NCBI RefSeq assembly: GCF_000317535.1
Contig: NC_019757.1
Location: 1,029,001-1,093,000 of the forward strand
DNA: 64,000 nucleotides
Direction of reading: 5' to 3'
From: Cylindrospermum stagnale PCC 7417
Lineage (GTDB): Bacteria; Cyanobacteriota; Cyanobacteriia; Cyanobacteriales; Nostocaceae
Shown here: piece after piece, positions 37,140 to 46,346 of the stretch
How the letters are laid out: each line of letters begins with the position of its first letter
How positions within the stretch are numbered: the stretch's first letter is position 1
The notes under the pieces: model-generated
Seen by the model: the letters and a program-made list of their open reading frames with translations, nothing else
Told to the model about the DNA's origin: nothing
The model's database searches: none
Translations under genes and position numbers: made by a program

Positions 37140-38088
37140 TATGCCCAAAATTTCTGTTTGTATACCTACTTTTAATCGGGATTACCTACTACCTTACGCC
37201 ATTGAAAGCGTACTCAAGCAATCTGAAGAAAATTTTGAATTAATTATTTGTGATGACGGTTCTACTGACAGCACGCCTGAGTTGATGTCACAGTACACAG
37301 ACAACAGAATTAAATACATCCGTCATCAGCAAAATATTGGTAAAAGCAATAATATGCGCTCTGGCTTTGATGCTGCTAGGGGCGAATATTTCATTAAATT
37401 TGATGATGATGATCGACTAACCAGCGATTTTCTCGCCCAGACTGCGGCTATTCTTAATCAAGATTCAAACATTGATTTTGTGGGTACAGACCATTGGATT
37501 ATTGATATTAATAATCTTCGAGATGAGGCGCAAACTCAACAAAATACTCATCGCTGGGGAAGGAAGAATTTGCCAGCAGGTGTAGTAGATAATTTGCTGG
37601 AAGTTGTATTTATTCAGCAAAGCTTTCAAGTTGGGGCGACATTATTTCGTCGTCAAACCTTGCAAGATTTGGGCTTTATGCTGCCAAATCTGCAAAATTG
37701 TGAAGATAATGATTTATTTGTCCGCTTGGCTTTGGCTGGTAAAAAGGGCTATTACCTACCAGAATTATTAATGGAATACCGAGTCCATGCAGAACAGCAA
37801 GGCATTAATCGGGCAATTCCTTATTTACATGATAAAGTCCGCTATTTAGAAAGTTATAAATTTGAGTCAGACAAATTAGAGAAACTTAGGCAAAATCGGC
37901 TGATGGAAACGCAATTGTTACTAGGTTTACGTTTAATTGAGAAAGGCGAAACGCAAAAAGGTAGAGAGTTAGTTTTGGCAGGTAAATCTTTTTCTAAAGT
38001 TAAGGCTTGGACTGGTTTAGGGTTATCACTGTTACCAATTGCATGGCGACATCAGGCATTTAAGTCTCTACGCAAGGTGCGGGGTTAG
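37129..38088 (+). CDS. glycosyltransferase family 2 protein
   Basis: GT-A enzyme, 319 residues. KISVCIPTFNRDYLLPYAIESVLKQ, then IICDDGSTDSTPELM and the catalytic FDDDDR are textbook GT2. EDNDLFVRLALAGKKGYYLPE carries the ED motif. The start may be ATG 37129 (overlapping the previous gene by 11 bases) or ATG 37141 just after its stop; either way the genes are coupled. Substrate unknown. Confidence 0.92.
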   Translation: MPYNMPKISVCIPTFNRDYLLPYAIESVLKQSEENFELIICDDGSTDSTPELMSQYTDNRIKYIRHQQNIGKSNNMRSGFDAARGEYFIKFDDDDRLTSDFLAQTAAILNQDSNIDFVGTDHWIIDINNLRDEAQTQQNTHRWGRKNLPAGVVDNLLEVVFIQQSFQVGATLFRRQTLQDLGFMLPNLQNCEDNDLFVRLALAGKKGYYLPELLMEYRVHAEQQGINRAIPYLHDKVRYLESYKFESDKLEKLRQNRLMETQLLLGLRLIEKGETQKGRELVLAGKSFSKVKAWTGLGLSLLPIAWRHQAFKSLRKVRG

Positions 38089-38217
38089 ACGTATAAAGTT
38101 AGCATAAATTAGCTTGCTTTTATACAACTGGGATAGTACTATTTTATAGCTAAGTAAAAAAAGTACGACGAATTTTTTAGTCCGATTAAATTAATTCTCA
38201 AAGGAGATAGCTGAATT

Positions 38218-39039
38218 ATGTTAGCACCTAAGAATATTCCTTCTGAGTACACTGCTTGGAACCAAAAGCAAAAAGCACCCGTTGGTGCAAATTGGTGGTA
38301 TGAATATGTCAATTCTCAAAAACCTGGCAACAACTTCATTTGGCGTAACCGTTATAAGTGGCCTAGTTTTATAATTAAAAAGATTGGCCCATTTGGCTTT
38401 CAAGTTAATAGTCTTTCACGAATTTTTGAGTATCCTTGGTGTTTTTTAGCTACGCCGCTACAGCCAGGTATGCGAGTAGTTGAAGTTGGTGCTGGGGCTT
38501 CTGGGTTTCAATTCGCTTTGGCTCAAGCTGGGCTAGATGTTACCTCCGTTGATCCGCTAATTAATCCTAGTGAAAGCGTTGATTGGATATTTTCTAAAGA
38601 CGATTTTTATCACTTAAATCAATCTTTTGGCGGTAAGGTTAAATTTATTCAAGATTTTCTCCAAAATGCCAAACTGGAGAGTAACCAATATGATCGGGTT
38701 TTCTCTGTTTCGGCAATTGAACATATACCTTCACAGGAAATAGGTTCACTGGTAAAAGAAATTGGACGCATTCTTAAACCAGGTGGCTTATTTTTAGCAA
38801 CGATAGATCTATTCCTAGATTGTTATCCTTTTACTAACCAAGTTTCCAATCAATATGGGTCTAATATATCAATTAGTTCCCTGGTTGAGGAATCTGGATT
38901 AAAACTTAAAATTGGTAACCCTAGCGAACTGTATGGTTATCCTGAATTTGACTACAATCTGATTTTGAATCGGTTGGATGAATTTTTAGTAGTTAATAAA
39001 GTTCTCACCCAGTGCATTGTGCTGGAAAAAGCCATTTAA
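38218..39039 (+). CDS. class I SAM-dependent methyltransferase
   Basis: 273 residues. Motif I is VVEVGAGASGFQFALAQ, followed by VTSVDP, YDRVFSVSAIEHIP and the post-motif EIGRILKPGGLFLATIDL. Together they show a Rossmann methyltransferase. The N-terminal GANWWYEYVNSQKPGNNF segment is seen in some polysaccharide-linked methyltransferases. AAAGGAG precedes the ATG. It probably methylates a sugar or lipid in the glycan cluster. Confidence 0.88.
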   Translation: MLAPKNIPSEYTAWNQKQKAPVGANWWYEYVNSQKPGNNFIWRNRYKWPSFIIKKIGPFGFQVNSLSRIFEYPWCFLATPLQPGMRVVEVGAGASGFQFALAQAGLDVTSVDPLINPSESVDWIFSKDDFYHLNQSFGGKVKFIQDFLQNAKLESNQYDRVFSVSAIEHIPSQEIGSLVKEIGRILKPGGLFLATIDLFLDCYPFTNQVSNQYGSNISISSLVEESGLKLKIGNPSELYGYPEFDYNLILNRLDEFLVVNKVLTQCIVLEKAI

Positions 39040-39055
39040 GTTTAAATAGCTATTT

Positions 39056-40291
39056 TCAAAACAGTTGCTTAACAGCTTGCTCTATATTGCGACTAACCGC
39101 TTCCCAAGAGTATTCTGCCTGTACCAGTTCATAAGCGGAACGAGCTAGTTTTTCCCCCAAAGAAGGATTTGACCAAAGTTGACACACTCCTTCAACTAGC
39201 TCTTCCACTTCATTTCTAATCAGCAGGTGTTCTCCGTCTCTAGCTTTGATACCCTCAGCACCTTTGGCAGTACTGACGACAGGACAACCAGCAGCAAAGG
39301 CTTCAATAATTTTTAGGCGTGTGCCTCCACCCTGAAGTAATGGCACAACCATCATGCTGGCAGCAGCTAAATAAGGTCGGACATCTGGTACACTGCCAGT
39401 AACAATAATTCCTGGCTCTCCCTGGGCTGCTGCTAGCATAGACGGAGTTGGATTGCGCCCCACTAGCAGCAGACGACTGTCTGGATAAAGCTTTTGTAGC
39501 CGGGGGTAAATTTGGTTGATTAGTAACTCAGCCGCGACTGTATTCGGTGAGTATGAAAGCTGACCCAGAAAAAGTATATTCCGTTTGGTATCCTCCAAGC
39601 CAGTCGCTGGGCTACTTTCACCGGAGCGCACACCGTCGTAGTGTGCTACATTAATCCCGTTAGGTACAACGTAAGTGGGTGCTACTTGCCCATAAAATTG
39701 CTGAATTAAACTAACGTCATCTTCGCTGCATACCCATATTTGCCTAACTTGGCGGCTAAACTCTCCCTCGATAGATTGAAGATGGTCTAGCTGAATTTTG
39801 GCTTTTAATTTTGATTTTAGTCCTGTTACTCCACTGTGTCGCTGCCGCCACAGGGATGCTTCTACGTTATGATTGTCGAAGATAATGTGACATTTATGAC
39901 TTTTGACTACAGTCAGGTAATTGTACAGCCACACTTCTTCGACAACTACCAAGTCTGGCTGAAATTCTGTTAGGGTTGCATCTAATTCCTCAGCAGCAGT
40001 TTTTGCAAAAGCCCAGTCTGCATCTGGATGTCTGCGGGGGTGCAGCCACCACAACCGGAGGTCTAGTTTTTCCCAGGTTGAGCGCTGTAGGGCAACATTG
40101 GCATGCTTCCAGTTTACAACTCCTGGTAGAGATGTGTTTTTAGGACTCCAGTTAGAAGCTGAAAAAACGCCAACGGGGCCAAACTTCATCATAATATTGA
40201 TGTTTTGCCACGTACGTAAACTTACTCCGCCAACTGGTGGATAAGGCACTTCTTTGGTGATAAATAATGTGCGAATTGAGGAAGTTGTCAC
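39056..40291 (-). CDS. glycosyltransferase family 4 protein
   Basis: 411 residues, GT-B fold. The N-terminus TLFITKEVPYPPVGGVSLRTWQNINIMMKFG is the acceptor side. The C-terminal part has VVPNGINVAHYD, ILFLGQLSYSPN and GGTRLKIIEAFAAGCPVVSTAKGAEGI. It is close in design to the 34623 gene, so they may be old duplicates. It faces the methyltransferase tail to tail with only 16 bases between stops. Confidence 0.9.
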   Translation of the reverse strand: MTTSSIRTLFITKEVPYPPVGGVSLRTWQNINIMMKFGPVGVFSASNWSPKNTSLPGVVNWKHANVALQRSTWEKLDLRLWWLHPRRHPDADWAFAKTAAEELDATLTEFQPDLVVVEEVWLYNYLTVVKSHKCHIIFDNHNVEASLWRQRHSGVTGLKSKLKAKIQLDHLQSIEGEFSRQVRQIWVCSEDDVSLIQQFYGQVAPTYVVPNGINVAHYDGVRSGESSPATGLEDTKRNILFLGQLSYSPNTVAAELLINQIYPRLQKLYPDSRLLLVGRNPTPSMLAAAQGEPGIIVTGSVPDVRPYLAAASMMVVPLLQGGGTRLKIIEAFAAGCPVVSTAKGAEGIKARDGEHLLIRNEVEELVEGVCQLWSNPSLGEKLARSAYELVQAEYSWEAVSRNIEQAVKQLF

Positions 40292-40592
40292 TTAAGGTAT
40301 ATCTCCTGTGATTTCAAGTTATTTTTGCATAAAAAATATTATTGCCAAAAGCATTTGATGCATGGTGGAAAGTGTTGGATAGAAAAATTGCCTACTCAGG
40401 GAGCAGAAAGTAGAGATGTTGCATGTAACGTCTCTACAGTGTGGTCTAAATAAAAACTGCTGTAATGCGCCATCGCGTAACACTAGGTAGCTTCTGGCAC
40501 TAATTATACTTACAATAGAAAATGTGTGTCAATTTTTGCCATTCAAGCTAGAGTAGTCCTGAGTCATATTCACATACAGCAAGATTAACCGC
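40292..40592. other. divergent spacer before the RcaD-like operon
   Basis: It holds a MITE family 1 half-element at 40410-40466 and the promoter region of the operon starting at 40593. No gene seen. Confidence 0.5.
40410..40466. repeat. MITE family 1 half-element (right end)
   Basis: An imperfect palindrome GTAGAGATGTTGCA/TGTAACGTCTCTAC (40410-40437) is followed by GTGGTCTAAAT and the end AAAACTGCTGTAAT. It mirrors the left half seen at 6827-6890. Confidence 0.7.
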
Positions 40593-41441
40593 ATGGATAC
40601 GAACGAGTTAAAGTTCCTCTTAAAGCTATTGGGATGTGAGAATTATCGCTCCCTTTTGAGTGCAAGTATTTTCAGTTCTTTTAAAGGGAAGGAAAAAATT
40701 TGTCGAGATTTAGGCGATCGCGAATTTGTAGACTATTCTCGTGAGATTGCCACAGTTAAAATTTTACCCCCTGGTGATGCCTTGCTGAAACTCGACTCAG
40801 CGGAGTTACCCATCACCGACAAAGAACGTAAGGTACTGGATAAACTCAGTAAAGCTTCCGGTAAAATTACCCCCAGCGAAATCACCTCGCTAAAAGCTGC
40901 TGAACGAGGGGAGATATTGAAAAGCTTGAGTGAGCGAGGTTTGATAGCAGCCGAAATCAAAATTCAAAGAACTAAAGCTGAGGTTTGGCTAACTGAAAGA
41001 GGAATTGAGTATTTACGGGATGAATACAGTCCTAACAAAGGCTCTAACCCTGTCATCAGCTTGGAAATGCTGAATAATTACCTACGCTTTTTGCGGAAGA
41101 CTTTACGGGTACCAGTTTCTCCTCCTCCACATAATGGTGAAAAGCCACGTGTAGAAACAATCATCAATCCCAGTGATGAAGAAATTTTACAAATCATCGA
41201 GGAATTAGATAAGGAACTGGGTACAGAAAATTATTTACCCATTTTCCATCTACGGCAAAAATTACAACCACCAATGTCACGGGATGAATTAGATCAAGCG
41301 CTGTACCGTTTGCAAAAAAATGACCAAATTGAACTGAGAGGGCTGATACACGCTCAAGACTATACCCAGGAGCAAGTCAACACCGGAATTAGCCAGCGTT
41401 CAGGAAGTCCGCTATTTTTCATTAAACTTACTGTGAATTAA
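40593..41441 (+). CDS. winged-helix DNA-binding protein, RcaD-like
   Basis: 282 residues. Two winged-helix-like parts are seen: about 70-148 (PITDKERKVLDKLSKASGKI to KAEVWLTERGIEYLRDEY) and about 195-280 (SDEEILQIIEELDKELGTENYLPIFHLRQKLQ to SGSPLFFIKL). A short proline linker (VPVSPPPHNGEKP) joins them. The C-terminal pattern YLPIFHLRQKLQPPMSRDEL resembles proteins annotated as RcaD, a factor reported to bind phycobiliprotein promoters in Calothrix. This match is from memory. It is first in an operon, 11 bases ahead of a P-loop ATPase, so it may be the DNA-recognition part of the system below. Confidence 0.7.
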   Translation: MDTNELKFLLKLLGCENYRSLLSASIFSSFKGKEKICRDLGDREFVDYSREIATVKILPPGDALLKLDSAELPITDKERKVLDKLSKASGKITPSEITSLKAAERGEILKSLSERGLIAAEIKIQRTKAEVWLTERGIEYLRDEYSPNKGSNPVISLEMLNNYLRFLRKTLRVPVSPPPHNGEKPRVETIINPSDEEILQIIEELDKELGTENYLPIFHLRQKLQPPMSRDELDQALYRLQKNDQIELRGLIHAQDYTQEQVNTGISQRSGSPLFFIKLTVN

Positions 41442-41452
41442 AGAGCAAGCTT

Positions 41453-43480
41453 ATGGCATCTATCGATGAGATTATTCTCAGGAGTATCAACCCATTTGAT
41501 AACTTTCGCTCTGTCAACTTTTGGCACAAACAGCAGCAACCAGAACCTACAGTTAATTCTATCCATCAGGAAGCAATTACTAAAATTGAAGTAACACTTG
41601 ATCAAGTCGCTCAAGATCATCACACACGCACTGTAATACTTGATGGCGATGGTGGCTCAGGTAAAACATATCTATTGGGTAGGCTCAAAAAGAAATTCAA
41701 CCATAAAGCATTTTTTGTTTATATTCCGCCGTTTCCTCAAAGTGATTACATTTGGCGGCACATCTTGCGCTATACCGTTGATAGTTTGGTACAAATTCCA
41801 GAGGGACAAAAAGATTCTCAATTATTGCTTTGGCTAGAAAAAGTGTTAACTGCTATCAAGCAACGCAGTGTTAAACAACGCATTCTCAAAGATGATGTAT
41901 TAGATTTGCTGCGAAGTGATCGGAAAAAATTTATCAACAAACTCAAAGATATCTACAAACAAGCAGGTATTTACAATGCAGACGTTTTTTTTGGTGTACT
42001 GCACGATTTGACTAATACAGAACTTTATCCCTTAGCTTGTGAGTGGTTACGAGGAGATGACTTAAGTGAAGATTGTCTGCAAAAATTAGGGATTAGAAAA
42101 TCTATCGATACAGAAGAAGCAGCAAGAGAAAACCTAGCAAACTTTAGTAGAATTGCTGGTGATACACAACCAATTGTGCTGTGCTTCGATCAATTAGAAA
42201 GTATTGCTCTTTTACCTGATGGAACACTAGATTTGCAAGCATTATTAAACGTCAATACCAAAATTAATGGCGAAGATAGTAACTTTCTCATCATTATCAG
42301 CATAGGTAGCAATACTTGGGAACAGAATAAATCTCGAATTGATAAAACTCACAAAGATCGTGTTGATAAAAAAGTAGATTTAAAAAGTATTAGCTTGACA
42401 CAAGCAGAATCACTTTTGGCATCTCGTCTTTATCCTCTACACCATCAAGCAAATATTCAACCACCTTCTCCTATTTATCCTTTAACTCGCCAATACCTGG
42501 AAAATGAATTCCCTGGTGGAAAAACTGAACCTAGAAATGTTATCCAATTTGGGCAATTTGTATTTCAAGAATACAAAAAATGGTTAGCTAGTGGCGGTAG
42601 TAAGGATGGTTTTAAACTCCCTGAAAAGAATGGAGAAAACAATGAGCATTTAAAACTTCTAGCCGCCTTTAAATTACAATGGCGCGATGAATTTAATAAA
42701 GTTCAGCAAAGAATCACGCGGTTTCGTCTTTTATCTTCACCGGATATGATTCAGCTTCTGCAAGAAGCTTTAGTAGCTTTGCAAGTACAGGGAGTTAAAT
42801 CTCCTTTATTTACAGGAACAAAGTACGCTAGTTATTCACTAGAATACAAATTGTCAGGTAAATCTGGACTTTTAGGAGTAGTCTGGACAGAAGATGCTAA
42901 TATGACTAATTTTTTCTATGTTATGGAAGCGTGCAAGAAAGCAGTTCAAAAAGATCCATCCTTAAAATTGTATCTGATTCGCGCAGAAGGACTAGGCAAT
43001 TCAAGTAATAAGGGAAATAAACGTTTTGTGGAGATATTTACAGGTTCTCTCCACAGTCACATCAAGCCAGATATTACTTCTATTCACTACCTAGAAACTT
43101 ATCACAGCTTAGTTAGAGATGCTCGTGAAGGAGATTTAGTAATTGGTAACAAAACCATAAATTTAAAGAATTTGCAAATACTGCTTCGTGAGTCTAAGAT
43201 TTTGGAAGAGTGTCCTTTACTACAAAGTTTGGAGATAATTAAGGGAACAACAAAACCACCAGAACCACCAGTCAAAGATTTTATATTTAATCTAGTTACA
43301 ACTCAGCAGTTTTTGGGGAGACAAACTTTAATTAAAAATGCTTGTAGCACCTTTAATACAGTTAGCGAATCTCAAATTAATGGATTAATTAAACAACTAT
43401 GCCAGGAGAATAAAATTAAAATTCTTGATCCCAAAGCAAAGCCAGAAGCTCAATTAATTTGCTTAGTTCCTCAAAAATAA
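41453..43480 (+). CDS. ORC/AAA-type P-loop ATPase, possibly RcaG-like
   Basis: 675 residues. Walker A is GDGGSGKT at residues 65-72 (VILDGDGGSGKTYLLGRLKK). Walker B is IVLCFDQLES at about 241-250, and a sensor-like strand LIIISIGSNTW follows. This is the Orc1/Cdc6 or STAND-like class. The N-terminal PFDNFRSVNFWHKQQQPEPTVNSIHQEA resembles ATPases that load or regulate a partner. The C-terminal 200 residues (winged-helix-like TTQQFLGRQTLIKNACSTFN) probably bind DNA or the upstream protein. It ends 31 bases before the nuclease-translocase gene. The RcaG comparison rests on rcaD-rcaG pairing in the literature and is tentative. Confidence 0.75.
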   Translation: MASIDEIILRSINPFDNFRSVNFWHKQQQPEPTVNSIHQEAITKIEVTLDQVAQDHHTRTVILDGDGGSGKTYLLGRLKKKFNHKAFFVYIPPFPQSDYIWRHILRYTVDSLVQIPEGQKDSQLLLWLEKVLTAIKQRSVKQRILKDDVLDLLRSDRKKFINKLKDIYKQAGIYNADVFFGVLHDLTNTELYPLACEWLRGDDLSEDCLQKLGIRKSIDTEEAARENLANFSRIAGDTQPIVLCFDQLESIALLPDGTLDLQALLNVNTKINGEDSNFLIIISIGSNTWEQNKSRIDKTHKDRVDKKVDLKSISLTQAESLLASRLYPLHHQANIQPPSPIYPLTRQYLENEFPGGKTEPRNVIQFGQFVFQEYKKWLASGGSKDGFKLPEKNGENNEHLKLLAAFKLQWRDEFNKVQQRITRFRLLSSPDMIQLLQEALVALQVQGVKSPLFTGTKYASYSLEYKLSGKSGLLGVVWTEDANMTNFFYVMEACKKAVQKDPSLKLYLIRAEGLGNSSNKGNKRFVEIFTGSLHSHIKPDITSIHYLETYHSLVRDAREGDLVIGNKTINLKNLQILLRESKILEECPLLQSLEIIKGTTKPPEPPVKDFIFNLVTTQQFLGRQTLIKNACSTFNTVSESQINGLIKQLCQENKIKILDPKAKPEAQLICLVPQK

Positions 43481-43511
43481 TCTATCCAGCACAATTTATT
43501 TATATCAGCTA

Positions 43512-46190
43512 ATGCATTACCTGAAAGAAGCTGCTGAAATTTATAAGCAAATATCTCAACTAGCCTTAGCTAAAACCTTATGGGTAGATACAGAAATTGC
43601 TGATTGGAATACTCCTTATCCAAAGTTAGCACTTATCCAGGTACTGGCTGATCCTACAGATTTAACTGGTGAATCTGCTTACCTATTCGATGTGTTAGGT
43701 AAACAGGATTTGGCAGATTTTTTTATTAACCAAATTATGGTTAATTCCCAAATTGAAAAGGTTTTTCATAGCGCTGGCTTTGATTTAAAGTATCTAGGAA
43801 AAACTCTCGCACAAAATGTAACTTGCACTTTAAAGCTAGCCCAAAAGATTAAGCGCCAAGTTTTACAAACTACCAACTTAAAACTGAAAACCTTAGCCGC
43901 TGAACTTTGTCACTTTTCCAATGTAGATGCAGATGAAGGAAAAAGCGACTGGGGAAAGCGCCCTCTGAGTCAAAAGCAGCTACAATATGCAGCAATGGAT
44001 ACGGTTTATTTGGCTGCTGTGCATCGTCGCTTACTCGAAATTTATAACCCTAATGCTGTCAGTGATATTTTTACTATGGTAAATAATGGTTCTAAAGCTA
44101 AAACTGAAAATTCATCTTTAACTCCTACTAAAGTCAGGGTTGCTTTTGAATGTCCCCGACTATTTTATCTAAATCATAAATTTGGCGATAAGGCAATATT
44201 TTTTCCTAAAAATGCCGCTGTTGGTATTGGTAACGCTTTTCACCAATTAGCAGATGATTTTGTTAAATTAGTTCTTACTGATACACAATTTAAATTACTG
44301 TTTCAGTTACCCGCATCCCAGCTAAATATAGACGAAACTTCCTCGCAAATTCAACAAATATTTTATCAAATCAAATTTTTTCCGTATCTACAAGAAACTG
44401 TAAGTAAAGATGCTAGTAAAGCATCTGCATTATTGCAAGTTTGGCAGGGAATGCAAGGACTAATTAGACAATTCACTGAATTATTGATAATCAATCGGCG
44501 TTCTTGCAGTGCAGAAACAGTTATTGGTAGTACTTTTATTTCTGAAGAACGCAGTATTGAGAATTATTTTAATTTACCAGATGGGACAAAGCAACTGGTA
44601 AGAGGAGAATTTGATTGCTTGGTTTTCAACTGTGAATTAAAACGCCTTTGTATGGTAGAGTTTAAAACCTATCAACCTGTAGATCCAGCAGCGCAATTAG
44701 CCCAAGTTTCTCTCTATAGTTATATGCTATGGCAAAAGAAAAAGGTAGCGGTTGATTCAGCGGTTTACTGTGTTTTGCCAGAGTTTAAAGAATATCGATA
44801 TTCTTGGGAACAGCTAGAAAATACGGTTCATCAATTAATTCCCTACAAATTATTACAAATGCAACAATGGCTGAGTTGGGAATCTCCAAATCCTAACCCA
44901 CCACCAGTTACAACCCAGCCTCATCTGTGTGAAATTTGCCCCCAGCAGCAAAAGTGTCAGACTTTATTTGTTGATGTAAATTTAGATCCCCCCCAGCCCC
45001 CCTTAAAAAGGGGGGAGAAAGAGACTAATATAGATGCGGGATATTTTTTTAAAACGGGTGAGACAGATACTAATATAGATGCAGAATTTGAACCAACTCA
45101 ACCTTCTTTTAAAAGTAGAGAGACATCGAGAAAGAATAATCAGCAGTCACCGGACGCCGATGTAATGGGAGAAGCTTTGGTGACTACTTTGCAATCTTTT
45201 AAAATTAAAGTAGATTACCAAGGTGCTGCTGTGGGGCCAGCTTTTATCCGGGTGAAGCTTAAACCTCATTTAGGCGTGAGTGTTAGTTCTATTCTCCGCT
45301 TATCTAACGATTTACAAGTGCAGTTGGGGTTAGCTAATCCGCCGCTAATTGCTCCGCAAGCTGGGTATGTGAGTATTGACTTGCCTCGTGCAGATCGACA
45401 AATTGCTAGCTTTGATGAGTATATTCAGCCGCATTTTTTACCTGCGACAGCATCTGTGAAAATTGCCCTTGGGGTGAGTATTGAGGGGGAGTTGGTAGAG
45501 GCTGATTTATCTGATCCGAATACTTGTCATTTTTTGGTGGGTGGGACAACCGGCAGTGGTAAGAGTGAATTTTTGCGATCGCTACTCCTGAGTCTACTCA
45601 ATCGCCATTCTCCCCAAAACCTGAAAATTGCCCTGGTTGATCCCAAGCGCGTCACCTTTCCAGAGTTTGAGCAAATGTCTTGGTTATATTCCCCAGTCGT
45701 CAAAGATAGCGATCGCGCCATCGAACTCATGGAAGAACTGGTTGCAGAGATGGAGTCCCGTTACCAGCGGTTTGAAAAAGCTCGGTGTGCAGATTTAAGC
45801 GGCTACAATCAACGTTCCTCCCAACCTTTACCCCGTATTGTCTGCATTTTTGATGAATATGCCGACTTTATGGCCGAAAAAGAAATCCGCACAGCATTAG
45901 AACAAAGCATTCAACGACTGGGTGCTAAGGCTAGAGCATCTGGTATACATCTCATTATCGCCACGCAACGTCCCGAAGCTAAAGTAGTTACTCCCTTAAT
46001 TCGCTCAAATCTACCAGGACGAGTTGCCCTACGTACAGCTAGTGAAGCAGACTCTAGCATTGTTCTGGGGGGCAAACAAACAGCAGCAGCTTATCTTTTA
46101 GGTAAAGGCGATTTACTCTATCAAATCGGCTCTCAACAGCATCGCTTACAAAGTTTATTGGCGACAACTATTCGCCTGCCTTCAGTTTAG
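43512..46190 (+). CDS. fusion: DEDDy 3'-5' exonuclease + Cas4-like nuclease + FtsK/HerA-type translocase
   Basis: 892 residues in three enzymatic parts. Residues 1-180 are an RNase D-like exonuclease with all four acidic residues: D26 and E28 (WVDTE), D91 (HSAGFD), Y159/D163 (YAAMD). Residues about 205-485 are a PD-(D/E)XK nuclease: C214 (ECPRLFYL), D368, E383 and K385 (EFK), then C473, C476 and C482, the four-cysteine iron-sulfur layout of Cas4/AddB. Residues about 550-892 are an FtsK-type motor: beta domain (FIRVKLKPHLGVSVSSIL), Walker A GGTTGSGKS (677-685), Walker B VCIFDEYADF (D781, E782), sensor IATQRP. Residues 490-549 are a repeat-derived linker. No membrane segments. It probably pumps and degrades or trims DNA; the target is unknown. 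The stop codon lies in a MITE end. Confidence 0.85.
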   Translation: MHYLKEAAEIYKQISQLALAKTLWVDTEIADWNTPYPKLALIQVLADPTDLTGESAYLFDVLGKQDLADFFINQIMVNSQIEKVFHSAGFDLKYLGKTLAQNVTCTLKLAQKIKRQVLQTTNLKLKTLAAELCHFSNVDADEGKSDWGKRPLSQKQLQYAAMDTVYLAAVHRRLLEIYNPNAVSDIFTMVNNGSKAKTENSSLTPTKVRVAFECPRLFYLNHKFGDKAIFFPKNAAVGIGNAFHQLADDFVKLVLTDTQFKLLFQLPASQLNIDETSSQIQQIFYQIKFFPYLQETVSKDASKASALLQVWQGMQGLIRQFTELLIINRRSCSAETVIGSTFISEERSIENYFNLPDGTKQLVRGEFDCLVFNCELKRLCMVEFKTYQPVDPAAQLAQVSLYSYMLWQKKKVAVDSAVYCVLPEFKEYRYSWEQLENTVHQLIPYKLLQMQQWLSWESPNPNPPPVTTQPHLCEICPQQQKCQTLFVDVNLDPPQPPLKRGEKETNIDAGYFFKTGETDTNIDAEFEPTQPSFKSRETSRKNNQQSPDADVMGEALVTTLQSFKIKVDYQGAAVGPAFIRVKLKPHLGVSVSSILRLSNDLQVQLGLANPPLIAPQAGYVSIDLPRADRQIASFDEYIQPHFLPATASVKIALGVSIEGELVEADLSDPNTCHFLVGGTTGSGKSEFLRSLLLSLLNRHSPQNLKIALVDPKRVTFPEFEQMSWLYSPVVKDSDRAIELMEELVAEMESRYQRFEKARCADLSGYNQRSSQPLPRIVCIFDEYADFMAEKEIRTALEQSIQRLGAKARASGIHLIIATQRPEAKVVTPLIRSNLPGRVALRTASEADSSIVLGGKQTAAAYLLGKGDLLYQIGSQQHRLQSLLATTIRLPSV
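44979..45158. repeat. repeat-derived in-frame insert in the nuclease-translocase gene
   Basis: A CCCCCCTTAAAAAGGGGGGA palindrome core (about 44990-45015) is followed by two imperfect copies of a GAGACAGATACTAATATAGATGC-like unit. They code residues 490-549, between nuclease and motor. The palindrome core is the same as in the MITEs at 46188, 51800 and 63205. Confidence 0.65.
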
Positions 46191-46346
46191 AGGATGTTTA
46201 AAAAGTTGTTAGTGATAAATCAAACACTCGTAGATCCCCCTAAATCCCCCTTAAAAAGGGGGACTTTGAAAAGTTTTTGCCCCCCTTTTTAAGGGGGGTT
46301 GGGGGGATCTCGATCAATTTTGATACATTTCAAACAACCTCTTAGA
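46188..46346. mobile_element. MITE family 2 between the nuclease-translocase gene and parA
   Basis: The left end TTTAGAGGATGTTTAAAAAG overlaps the stop codon of the upstream gene. The right end ATTTCAAACAACCTCTTAGA is its imperfect inverse. Inside is the GATCCCCCTAAATCCCCC / GGGGGGTTGGGGGGATC palindrome. No coding capacity. Similar ends occur at 51211, 51800, 52119 and 63397. Confidence 0.7.
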
